From: an uncultured Oscillospiraceae bacterium
GTDB taxonomy: Bacteria > Bacillota > Clostridia > Oscillospirales > Oscillospiraceae
Reading direction: 5' to 3'
DNA length: 16,720 nt
Assembly: GCA_910587205.1 (NCBI GenBank)
Contig: CAJULZ010000060.1
Location: forward strand, 1 to 16,720
Below are positions 1 through 5,302 of the stretch, piece after piece. A model generated the notes under the pieces. It had not been told where the DNA came from, did no database searches, and was given only the letters and a program-made list of their open reading frames with translations. How positions within the stretch are numbered: the stretch's first letter is position 1; each line of letters starts with the position of its first letter. The position numbers and the translations under genes were made by a program.

Positions 1-944
1 ACCGCCTCCTGGGTTTTCAGGGCGGTCTGCCCCACGAACCCCGCCACCAGGCCGGAACGATCCACCTCCACCAGCTGGCCCTTGGACAGTACGCCGATGG
101 CGTGGTAAATTTTGGCCAGCAGCCGGGCCACGGTGGTCTTGCCGGTGCCGGGATTGCCCATGAATACCAGGTGCAGGGACATGGGCGGCACGGGCAGGCC
201 CGCCTCCTGGCGCAGCCTGCGCACCTTCACCAGGTTGATGAGGCCCTTCACGTCCTCCTTCACCTTATCCAGCCCACACAGCCCGTCCAGCTCCGCTTGC
301 AGCTCCTCCAGGGAGGGCGCGGGCTCCGCCGCCGGGGCCTGCGCCTGTTTTGCCGCCCCGGCGGGCGCGGGGGACACCGCCTCGTCCTCCGGGCGGCCCG
401 TTTTCACGGGCTCGCCATCGGTGCGGCGGGCCACAAACTCATTCACATCCAGCCCGGACTTGCCCCCCGCCACCCCGCAGTGGTCGCAGTAGCTGGACAG
501 AGAATCGGCGCACTCGTTCACAAACCCCGCCTCCGCCTCGCTCACTTTGCCGTCCACGGCGGCAAACAGCAGCAGCATGAGGGTAAAGGTGTCCACAAAC
601 CGGCGGCTCTGGCCGCTCCCCCGTTCCAGGTCGGCCTTGATCATCCGGCGGAAGAAATTGGGCAGCACAAACCGGTCGTAGTTCTCCACCTGGGAGGCCA
701 GCTCCCAGTACAGCACGGTGGGCACCGGGTTCCCCTTGGCGTAGATGGCGTTGTAATACTCCACATGGAGGGGGGTCATCCCCTGGTCGGCGCGCCATAC
801 CCCGCAGGCGCACTGGCGCATAAAGGCGTCGGCCTCCCGGCCGAAGGCCACCCGGGCGGCGGCATCCGTGATCTGGCGCCGGAAAGCGGTCATCGCCTCA
901 TCGTACTGCTTGTGGACGGCGGCGGGGGTCATGGGCTGGGACAT
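1..944 (-). CDS. AAA+ ATPase, SpoVK/CbbX-like, with TerB-like N-terminal domain (3' end missing)
   Basis: Only the first 314 codons are present; the gene runs off the left edge. Residues 100-165 hold a helical segment with the pattern hydrophobic-AAVDGKVSEAE, which resembles TerB-like domains. A Pro/Ala-rich linker (185-212) follows. The AAA+ domain starts near 215 (ELDGLCGLDKVKEDV) and carries Walker A GNPGTGKTT at 263-271. After it comes the segment VDRSGLVAGFVGQTALKT, typical of the SpoVK/CbbX group of hexameric remodelling ATPases. Walker B, sensor and arginine finger lie outside the window. The start at 944 is chosen because AGGAG sits 10 bases upstream; a second in-frame ATG at 932 is too far from it. 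It is divergent from the zinc-ribbon/SH3 gene. The family call is secure; the client is unknown, and the TerB-like call is inference. Confidence 0.85.
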   Translation of the reverse strand, partial: MSQPMTPAAVHKQYDEAMTAFRRQITDAAARVAFGREADAFMRQCACGVWRADQGMTPLHVEYYNAIYAKGNPVPTVLYWELASQVENYDRFVLPNFFRRMIKADLERGSGQSRRFVDTFTLMLLLFAAVDGKVSEAEAGFVNECADSLSSYCDHCGVAGGKSGLDVNEFVARRTDGEPVKTGRPEDEAVSPAPAGAAKQAQAPAAEPAPSLEELQAELDGLCGLDKVKEDVKGLINLVKVRRLRQEAGLPVPPMSLHLVFMGNPGTGKTTVARLLAKIYHAIGVLSKGQLVEVDRSGLVAGFVGQTALKTQEA

Positions 945-981
945 GGCGGGCACGCTCCTATCTGTATCTGTTTTCCAGCCT

Positions 982-1010
982 ATTATAATACACGCCGGCC
1001 CGGCCCGCAA
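982..1010 (-). promoter_or_regulatory. Putative SigA promoter of the AAA+ ATPase gene
   Basis: On the minus strand a perfect -10 TATAAT (987-982) is preceded after 17 bases by TTGCGG (1010-1005), a weak -35. It lies 38 bases upstream of the ATPase start codon and is divergent from the promoter at 1046-1074. Confidence 0.5.
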
Positions 1011-1045
1011 GGGCAAACGTTTACAAAAGCGTAACTATAAAAAGA

Positions 1046-1074
1046 TTGACGAATGGGGGCAAAACGTGTAAGAT
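1046..1074 (+). promoter_or_regulatory. Putative SigA promoter of the zinc-ribbon/SH3 gene
   Basis: TTGACG (1046-1051), a 17-base spacer, then TAAGAT (1069-1074), about 50 bases before the ATG at 1124. The 12-mer AACGTTTACAAA at 1016-1027 lies exactly 18 bases upstream of the -35 box, as it does at the promoter at 5240. Confidence 0.55.
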
Positions 1075-1123
1075 GTAAAATGTGCGACAAAATTCGATTC
1101 CACCGGTCAAGGAGGTATCCGCC

Positions 1124-2236
1124 ATGGCTTCTAAGCCTTCTCCCGACAGCTTGATCCACTGCGCCGTCTGCGGCGAGGATTATAGTGCTACATATAGACG
1201 CTGCCCCTTCTGCGGGGCAAAGAACGGCCCGCCCCCGGCATCCGCCCCTGCCGGCCGCGGGCGGGGGGACGAGGACGACGGCTACGTGTTCGACGGCCAG
1301 GACCTCTTTGACGACGAGCCGGAGGACGACTACCGCCTCGCCGTCCGCCCCAAGGGGGGCAAGCGGCTGGCCGAAAAGCCCGGCGGCCGCTTCGACCTGT
1401 CCGCCGCGCCCATCAACTGGCCCCGGCTCATCACCTTCCTGTGCTCTCTCATCATTATCATCGCGGCGCTGATTATCGTATTCACCGTGATCTACCCCCA
1501 GCTCCGCGGACCCAAAGAGCCCCCCGCCGCCGATTCCAACCCGCCCTCCTCCCCCAGCGAACCGGTGGCGCCCCCGTCCCTGCCCGTCGCGCCCACCGTT
1601 CCCATCCCGGCGAACAGCGACCCCGTGGTCCCGCCCAGCCAGCCGGTGGAGCCCAACACGGGCACTCTTGCCAGCATTACGCTGAACCGGAGCGACTTCA
1701 CCATGCGGCCCGAGTCGCCGGACAATGTCTTTAAGCTGGTTCCCACCTTCAGCCCCGCCGACTGGGCCGGGACGGTGACGTGGACCTCCTCCGACGAGAC
1801 GCTGGCCAAGGTGGCCGACGACGGCACCGTCACCTACGTGGCCCAGAACATCACCTCCGTCCGCCGGGTGGTCATCACCGCCAGCGCGGGCGGGCTGGAG
1901 GCACAGTGCATCGTGTTCATCGCCGGACCCAAAAACCCGGACACGCCCCCGGCCAACCCCAATCCCGTCGCCACCGATCCCCCCGCCGTCACCACCACAC
2001 CCCCCTCCGGCAACGTCACGGTGGGCCGCCCAGGCGTGATTGTCAACGCGGACGGCGGGCTGCGGGTACGCTCCGGCCCGGGCACATCCAACGAAATCGT
2101 AGCCAGTCTGCTCAACGGCAACGCCATCACCGTGGTATCCGACGCGGGCAACGGCTGGTACCAGATATCCTTCTCCGGCAGCGGCGGCGCCGCCATGACC
2201 GGCTACATCATGGGCGAGTACATCTCTACCAACTGA
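1124..2236 (+). CDS. Membrane-anchored zinc-ribbon protein with Big2-like and SH3 domains
   Basis: A 370-residue protein. The N-terminus has a zinc-ribbon knuckle pair, C13-x2-C16 and C27-x2-C30, followed by an acidic, low-complexity cytoplasmic stretch. One transmembrane segment lies near 102-124 (Ile/Leu-rich). A Pro-rich linker (130-185) leads to an Ig-like Big2-type domain (about 185-265, with the typical VTWTSSDETLAKV motif), a second Pro/Thr linker, and a C-terminal bacterial SH3 domain (about 310-370, GGLRVRSGPGTS). The predicted topology is cytoplasmic zinc ribbon with extracytoplasmic Big2 and SH3, which suggests cell-wall binding or sensing; this role is inference. The start at ATG 1124 is supported by AAGGAGG 8 bases upstream. 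An in-frame GTG at 1082 was not used because it has no ribosome binding site. Confidence 0.88.
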   Translation: MASKPSPDSLIHCAVCGEDYSATYRRCPFCGAKNGPPPASAPAGRGRGDEDDGYVFDGQDLFDDEPEDDYRLAVRPKGGKRLAEKPGGRFDLSAAPINWPRLITFLCSLIIIIAALIIVFTVIYPQLRGPKEPPAADSNPPSSPSEPVAPPSLPVAPTVPIPANSDPVVPPSQPVEPNTGTLASITLNRSDFTMRPESPDNVFKLVPTFSPADWAGTVTWTSSDETLAKVADDGTVTYVAQNITSVRRVVITASAGGLEAQCIVFIAGPKNPDTPPANPNPVATDPPAVTTTPPSGNVTVGRPGVIVNADGGLRVRSGPGTSNEIVASLLNGNAITVVSDAGNGWYQISFSGSGGAAMTGYIMGEYISTN

Positions 2237-2242
2237 TTCCAC

Positions 2243-2275
2243 GGAGCGCCGTCCCCCGGGCGGCGCTCCCGTTTT
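2243..2275 (+). terminator. Rho-independent terminator after the SH3 gene
   Basis: A 9-bp perfect stem (GGAGCGCCG at 2243-2251 with CGGCGCTCC at 2261-2269) is followed by C, G and TTTT. It begins 7 bases after the stop codon. The T run is short, and the next gene starts only 14 bases later, so some read-through is likely. Confidence 0.65.
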
Positions 2276-2288
2276 AAGGGGCGGTTTT

Positions 2289-2924
2289 ATGCTGAAAGTG
2301 GAACGCGTCAGCGTCATGAACCTGGAAAACGCCATGCGGGGGGCCCGCAATCCCCTGAACAGCTGGGCCCGCTCGGACAGCGGCCGCGACGGATCGGGGG
2401 CCTATGTCCTGGGCCCCAACGACCTGGATCTGGCCCTGCGCCTGTGCGCCGCGGGCAGCGACCACCGGAAGTTCATCCGGCAGATTTTCGTGTCCATGGA
2501 CATCACCGCCCCGCTGTACTGGTGGAAGGAGTTTGACACCTATAAGGTGGGCACCGTCGCCAACTCCACCTCCACCATGCACAAGCTCCACGCCAAGCCG
2601 CTGGAGCCGGGCGATTTCTCCACCGACCACATGACCCCCGCCTCCCTGGCGGAATTCGGGCGGTATGTGGCCTATCTGGAGACCGTGCGGCAGCGATATG
2701 TCGCGGACAAAAGCAGGGCCGACTGGTACGACCTGATCCAGCTCCTCCCCTCCAGCTACGACCAGATGCGCACTGTGACGCTGAATTACGAGGTACTGGC
2801 CAACATCTATTTCGCCCGCCGGAACCACAAGCTGGACGAGTGGCATACCCTGTGCGCCGCCATCCTCTCCCTGCCCTACGCCCGGGAACTGCTGGGCGCC
2901 GTCGGCGGGGAGGTCATTCCGTAA
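2289..2924 (+). CDS. Protein of unknown function, possible degenerate ThyX-like fold
   Basis: A 211-residue soluble protein with no signal peptide. I do not recognise a named family with certainty. Residues around 60-103 (FVSMDITAPLYWWKEFDTYK, then VGTVANSTSTMHKL) line up in length and pattern with the core of flavin-dependent thymidylate synthase ThyX, where the segment reads roughly hydrophobic-x-APxxxxRQWxRHRxxSxNExSxRY. Here the RHRxxS positions read TYKVGT, so the catalytic/FAD motif would be lost. Similar proteins, as I recall, occur in clostridial prophages. The start at ATG 2289 has an AAGGGG upstream that overlaps the preceding terminator; a second ATG lies at 2316. No separate promoter is visible, so it probably relies on read-through from the upstream gene. 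Confidence 0.8.
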   Translation: MLKVERVSVMNLENAMRGARNPLNSWARSDSGRDGSGAYVLGPNDLDLALRLCAAGSDHRKFIRQIFVSMDITAPLYWWKEFDTYKVGTVANSTSTMHKLHAKPLEPGDFSTDHMTPASLAEFGRYVAYLETVRQRYVADKSRADWYDLIQLLPSSYDQMRTVTLNYEVLANIYFARRNHKLDEWHTLCAAILSLPYARELLGAVGGEVIP

Positions 2925-2929
2925 AAAAG

Positions 2930-2955
2930 CCGCCCCCCGGCACGCCGGGGGGCGG
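2930..2955. terminator. Bidirectional terminator between convergent genes
   Basis: An 11-bp GC stem (2930-2940 with 2945-2955) with loop CACG. On the minus strand it is followed by GC and TTTTTT (complement of 2923-2928), a textbook terminator for the HAD phosphatase gene ending at 2959. On the plus strand only TATTT follows, so it is weaker for the gene ending at 2924. Confidence 0.85.
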
Positions 2956-2958
2956 TAT

Positions 2959-3633
2959 TTACAGGTTTAGCCAGCTTTGCAGGCCGGGCAGGTCGCCCGC
3001 GATATGGACATGGGGATAATCCCGGAAGGCGCCGGCGGGGGTGGTCCCGTTGAGCACGGCGCAGAAATCGCACCCCCCCGCCCGGGCGGTGGCGGCATCG
3101 ATCACCGTGTCGCCGCAGAACAGGATCTCCCCCGCGGTCAGCCCCAGCTTGTCCAGGGCAAGGCGGAGCCCCTCCGGGTCCGGCTTGTTCCGGGACACCT
3201 CGTCGCCCCCCACCACCAGGTCCAGCAGCTCCAAATGCCCCTGGTGGGCGAAGATCTGCCGGATCGTGGCCCCCGGCTTGGTGGACACAATGGCGGTGCG
3301 CACCCCCGCCCCTTTCAATGCGGACAGCAGCTCCGCCGCTCCGGGCAGCAGGCGCGTGCCCTCAATCATCAGCCGCCGCCCCGCCCCGGTGGCCTGGGTG
3401 CCCACCGTGATATGGAACTGGTGGGCAAAGGTCTGCCGCCGCCCCTCGTCCCGGTCGCCGGTGAGCAGGGTGTAGCCGTCCCCCAGCTGGTAGCCTACGG
3501 TGGTGCGCACCTGCTCCACCGTGGGCTTGGGCAGGCCCAGGGCGGCGAACCCCGCCCGGTAGCCCTGGGCTATGGCGTCGGTGGAATCCCCCAGCGTGTA
3601 GTCGAAATCGAAAAATACCCCCCGATAGTTCAT
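2959..3633 (-). CDS. HAD-superfamily phosphatase, phosphoglycolate phosphatase (Gph/PpaX)-like
   Basis: A 224-residue cytosolic hydrolase of subfamily I (C1 cap of helices). Motif I is FDFDYT with nucleophile D9 and acid/base D11; motif II is IVSTK (S117/T118); motif III is K150 in RNKPDP; motif IV is CGDTVID (D175, D179). This complete set predicts an active Mg-dependent phosphomonoesterase or pyrophosphatase acting through an aspartyl-phosphate. The substrate cannot be read from the sequence; phosphoglycolate is the usual family default. The start at 3633 has AGGGG about 9 bases upstream. It appears monocistronic, with its own promoter (3681-3709) and terminator (2930-2955). Confidence 0.9.
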   Translation of the reverse strand: MNYRGVFFDFDYTLGDSTDAIAQGYRAGFAALGLPKPTVEQVRTTVGYQLGDGYTLLTGDRDEGRRQTFAHQFHITVGTQATGAGRRLMIEGTRLLPGAAELLSALKGAGVRTAIVSTKPGATIRQIFAHQGHLELLDLVVGGDEVSRNKPDPEGLRLALDKLGLTAGEILFCGDTVIDAATARAGGCDFCAVLNGTTPAGAFRDYPHVHIAGDLPGLQSWLNL

Positions 3634-3647
3634 AACGTGACCCCTAT

Positions 3648-3679
3648 CCCCAGATTTGGCCCCGCGGGGCCATCCGGGG
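3648..3679. repeat. Inverted repeat in the HAD gene leader
   Basis: CCCCAGAT (3648-3655) pairs with ATCCGGGG (3672-3679) including one G-T pair, and encloses the 14-base perfect palindrome GGCCCCGCGGGGCC (3658-3671). It begins 1 base below the -10 box of the HAD promoter, so it covers the predicted transcription start. It could be an operator or mRNA-end structure. There is no T run, so it is unlikely to be an intrinsic terminator. Confidence 0.5.
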
Positions 3680-3680
3680 T

Positions 3681-3709
3681 ATCATACCACAAAATCCCCT
3701 GGTTTTCAA
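3681..3709 (-). promoter_or_regulatory. Putative SigA promoter of the HAD phosphatase gene
   Basis: Minus-strand TTGAAA (3709-3704), 17-base spacer, TATGAT (3686-3681), about 48 bases upstream of the ATG at 3633. The -35 box overlaps the last codons of the upstream HTH gene. Confidence 0.65.
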
Positions 3710-4023
3710 CTCTCCGCCTGCTGGAGCAGGTTGGCCGCCCCATAGCGCAGGCAGCGGAACAACCGGTGGCGCCCCCGCTTCAGCGTGCGGGAAACCGTGG
3801 ATTTGTTCACCCCGCACTGCTTGGCGATGGCGGCCATGCTCATGCTGCGTCCGTAATAGAGGATCATGTACTCCCGCTGGCGCTGGGTGATATCTTGGCG
3901 GAGGGCCTGGGTGAGGTTCCGCTTCAAGCGGCCCATCTGTTCCTGGTTATCATCCGCCATCAGCCTGGCGTACACCGCCAAATCCGCCATTCCAAACGTG
4001 TTGTCATAGGAAATAGTCCGCAT
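3706..4023 (-). CDS. Sigma-70 region 4-like helix-turn-helix protein
   Basis: A 105-residue basic protein. Residues 44-90 match the sigma region 4/LuxR-type pattern: an ITQRQREYMILYY helix followed by MAAIAKQCGVNKSTVSRTLKRG, a clear helix-turn-helix at about 62-83. There is no region 2, so it is not a complete sigma factor and probably acts as a DNA-binding regulator. Its start codon lies 3 bases after the stop of the upstream gene, and AAAGGGG just before overlaps that gene's end, so the two are translated as a unit. The role is unknown. Comparable short HTH proteins are frequent in prophages and integrative elements of Clostridia (recollection, not checked). Confidence 0.8.
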   Translation of the reverse strand: MRTISYDNTFGMADLAVYARLMADDNQEQMGRLKRNLTQALRQDITQRQREYMILYYGRSMSMAAIAKQCGVNKSTVSRTLKRGRHRLFRCLRYGAANLLQQAES

Positions 4024-4026
4024 GGC

Positions 4027-4284
4027 TCAATCCCCTTTCTGTCCCCGCAGCCTGCGGGACCGCACCGGCCGCCGCGGGGCCGTCCCCTGATAATATCCCT
4101 CCAGGTACCGGGCCACAGCCCGGGTGTCCCGGTACATGGCCCGCAGCGGCCTCAGCCGCCGGTCCAGCTTGACCCGGCGCTGGCCGTCTCTCTCCTCCCG
4201 GCAGGCCCGCTCCAGCTCCGTGATCCGCGTGCGCAGCATATCCGCCGCCCCTCTATATTCCAGTGAAAGTTCGTACAGTGTCAT
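4027..4284 (-). CDS. Small hypothetical helical, arginine-rich protein
   Basis: An 85-residue protein, highly charged and predicted helical through residues 1-70 (TLYELSLEYRGAADML then RTRITELERACREERD), with a basic, disordered C-terminus. It is rich in Arg and could form a coiled coil. I do not recognise a family. The reading frame is open upstream to 4437, but that stretch overlaps the zinc-ribbon gene in another frame and is low in plausibility. ATG 4284 has AAGGGG about 5 bases upstream. It is the middle gene of a three-gene unit. Confidence 0.65.
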   Translation of the reverse strand: MTLYELSLEYRGAADMLRTRITELERACREERDGQRRVKLDRRLRPLRAMYRDTRAVARYLEGYYQGTAPRRPVRSRRLRGQKGD

Positions 4285-4318
4285 AGTTCCCCTTTTCCAT
4301 CTTTCGATTCTGCTTTTC

Positions 4319-4501
4319 TCACAGCGTTCCGCCATCCCGTCCGGCCCCGCGGCCCACCCGTCGGAGCCTGTGGGCGAAATATCCCCGGGCATAACGGCCC
4401 AGGCAGTCTTCGCACACCGCCTGGCCGTCCAGTTCAAAATAGGGATCCCCCGGGTAAAGCTCCCCTTTGCACAGGCCGCATTGCAGCTCCCGCGCCGTCA
4501 T
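4319..4501 (-). CDS. Small zinc-ribbon protein
   Basis: A 60-residue protein with two CxxC knuckles, C8-x2-C11 (CGLC) and C30-x2-C33 (CEDC), separated by 18 residues containing YPGDPYFELDGQAVC. This is the treble-clef/zinc-ribbon layout seen in many small clostridial proteins. The C-terminal tail is basic and Gly/Arg-rich. It is the first gene of the cassette with the 85-residue protein and the HTH protein. A purine-rich GGGAG lies 8 bases before the ATG. No clear promoter was found in the short gap towards the tRNA promoter at 4560. The function is unknown; protein or nucleic-acid binding is inference. Confidence 0.7.
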   Translation of the reverse strand: MTARELQCGLCKGELYPGDPYFELDGQAVCEDCLGRYARGYFAHRLRRVGRGAGRDGGTL

Positions 4502-4559
4502 TCCTTCCGCTCCCGCCGTCCTCCCGCGCCTCCTTTTTACGTCTTTTTCAAAAAAACTG

Positions 4560-4588
4560 TTGACAAGCGTCCCCCCTACTGCTATAAT
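4560..4588 (+). promoter_or_regulatory. Consensus promoter of the tRNA-Thr/tRNA-Tyr operon
   Basis: Exact TTGACA (4560-4565), 17-base spacer and exact TATAAT (4583-4588), ending 30 bases before tRNA-Thr. Both boxes are perfect SigA consensus, as expected for a stable-RNA operon. Confidence 0.9.
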
Positions 4589-4618
4589 AAGCCCTGTTGT
4601 GAATGCGGAAGCTGCTGT

Positions 4619-4694
4619 GCTGGTGTAGCTCAGCTGGTAGAGCAGCTGATTTGTAATCAGCAGGTCGGGGGTTCGAATCCGTCCACCAGCTCCA
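4619..4694 (+). tRNA. tRNA-Thr (anticodon TGT)
   Basis: A 76-base cloverleaf with CCA encoded. The acceptor stem GCTGGTG pairs with CACCAGC, the D arm is GCTC/GAGC, and the anticodon stem GCTGA/TCAGC has loop TTTGTAA, giving anticodon TGT (reads ACA and wobble codons). The T loop is TTCGAAT. One T-stem position (third pair) is G-G, unpaired. It lies 30 bases below a consensus promoter and 23 bases before tRNA-Tyr. Confidence 0.97.
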
Positions 4695-4717
4695 CCTTCT
4701 TCCGCCTAACTGAATAT

Positions 4718-4802
4718 GGAGGAGTACCCAAGTGGCCAAAGGGGACAGACTGTAAATCTGCTGGCTTCGCCTACGATGGTTCGAATCCATCCTCCTCCAC
4801 CA
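4718..4802 (+). tRNA. tRNA-Tyr (anticodon GTA)
   Basis: An 85-base class II tRNA with encoded CCA. The acceptor stem GGAGGAG pairs with CTCCTCC, the anticodon loop is CTGTAAA (anticodon GTA), there is a long variable arm (TGGCTTCGCCTA), and the T arm is GATGGTTCGAATCCATC. It is co-transcribed with tRNA-Thr. Fragments of its 3' end recur just downstream (see repeats). Confidence 0.97.
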
Positions 4803-4858
4803 GAAAACGAGTGACCCCATCAGGGGTTGCTCGCTTTCTATTTGAGGATGGATTCGAA
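4780..4858. repeat. 15-bp inverted copy of the tRNA-Tyr T arm
   Basis: TTCGAATCCATCCTC at 4780-4794 (inside tRNA-Tyr) is repeated as its exact reverse complement at 4844-4858. A second, partial direct copy (CGAACCCATCCTCCAC) lies at 4911-4926. Together these bracket the first post-tRNA hairpin. Confidence 0.8.
4803..4843 (+). terminator. Terminator-like hairpin after tRNA-Tyr
   Basis: A long imperfect stem (4803-4818 with 4823-4838) with loop ATCA. It includes the pairs ACCCC/GGGGT and CGAG/CTCG, two wobble pairs and one A-C mismatch, and is followed by TATTTG. It begins directly after the CCA end. It is probably a first terminator or processing stem of the tRNA transcript. Confidence 0.55.
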
Positions 4859-4892
4859 AGGCAACTCTTGGCGGCGCGCCGCAACCGCCGTG

Positions 4893-4910
4893 GCTTTTCC
4901 GCAGAAAAGC
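4893..4910. repeat. Small hairpin in the post-tRNA region
   Basis: GCTTTTC (4893-4899) pairs with GAAAAGC (4904-4910) with loop CGCA. A 12-base palindrome GCGGCGCGCCGC lies just before it at 4871-4882. Both belong to the non-coding stretch between the tRNAs and the hydrolase gene. Confidence 0.5.
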
Positions 4911-4928
4911 GAACCCATCCTCCACGTC

Positions 4929-4962
4929 GCCGCAAGCTCCATATCGCTTGCGGCACCTTTTT
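4929..4962 (+). terminator. Rho-independent terminator of the tRNA operon
   Basis: A perfect 9-bp stem GCCGCAAGC (4929-4937)/GCTTGCGGC (4946-4954) with an 8-base loop, followed by ACC and TTTTT. This is the strongest terminator downstream of the two tRNA genes. Confidence 0.8.
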
Positions 4963-4979
4963 CCAAAGTCACCGCGCGC

Positions 4980-5030
4980 TCATTCCGCTGCTCCGCCCTC
5001 CCTCACCGGGCCCGCCCGCGCAAATCCCAT
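4980..5030 (-). CDS. Candidate 16-residue micro-ORF with strong expression signals
   Basis: ATG at 5030 reads MGFARAGPVREGGAAE and stops at 4980. AAAGGAGG (5047-5040) lies 9 bases upstream, an excellent ribosome binding site, and a TTGACT-17-TAAGGT promoter sits at 5114-5086. The peptide has no recognisable family. It may be a leader peptide, or the surviving start of a gene destroyed by rearrangement beside the tRNAs. There is no evidence that it is expressed. Confidence 0.3.
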   Translation of the reverse strand: MGFARAGPVREGGAAE

Positions 5031-5085
5031 GATATCGTTCCTCCTTTCGTTCGCTTTTTAAAACCTCTGTTCGAACACGTTCCCT

Positions 5086-5114
5086 ACCTTACCACGCTCT
5101 GCCGGCAAAGTCAA
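5086..5114 (-). promoter_or_regulatory. Putative promoter facing the tRNA operon
   Basis: Minus-strand TTGACT (5114-5109), 17-base spacer, TAAGGT (5091-5086). It would transcribe the micro-ORF at 5030-4980 and then the antisense of the tRNA region. Confidence 0.4.
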
Positions 5115-5239
5115 TATGTTTCCCCGGAATTTCCTCCAGCAAATTTTTCAAAACAGCCCGGAAAACCGGACTTCTTCCCGGAGCGTTGCACCGCCCTCCC
5201 CGCCGCACCAACGTTTACAAAGGTTTTACAGATCAGCCG

Positions 5240-5268
5240 TTGACTGCCGCGCCGCGGTGGAGTATATT
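5240..5268 (+). promoter_or_regulatory. Putative SigA promoter of the alpha/beta hydrolase gene
   Basis: TTGACT (5240-5245), 17-base spacer, TATATT (5263-5268), 34 bases before the ATG. The 12-mer AACGTTTACAAA ends 18 bases upstream of the -35 box. Confidence 0.7.
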
Positions 5269-5302
5269 GGAAGATACTGAAATTTATTTTTTGGAGGACG
5301 CT

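Larger units (their letters stand above)
4963..5302. other. Intergenic region between tRNA terminator and hydrolase gene
   Basis: About 340 bases without a normal-length gene. It holds the micro-ORF with its promoter (minus strand) and, on the plus strand, the 12-mer AACGTTTACAAA (5210-5221) and the hydrolase promoter (5240-5268). The part between 5115 and 5205 shows nothing I can name. Confidence 0.6.

Noticed and set aside
102..1034. 310-codon plus-strand open frame
   Set aside because: It is antisense to the AAA+ ATPase gene, whose Walker A motif is clear on the minus strand.
983..2350. 455-codon minus-strand open frame
   Set aside because: It is antisense to the zinc-ribbon/SH3 gene, which has a ribosome site, promoter and recognisable domains.
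2977..4266. 429-codon plus-strand open frame across the HAD and HTH genes
   Set aside because: It is a shadow of two genes with intact motifs and crosses their promoter.
4548..4956. Minus-strand ORFs over the tRNA genes (with WWTDSNPRPADYK, RRMDSNHRR and EEDGFEPS)
   Set aside because: These are the well-known false proteins obtained by translating the antisense of tRNA genes; no ribosome site supports them.
4124..5032. 302-codon plus-strand open frame running through both tRNAs
   Set aside because: It translates tRNA sequence and spans a consensus tRNA promoter; it is not a gene.
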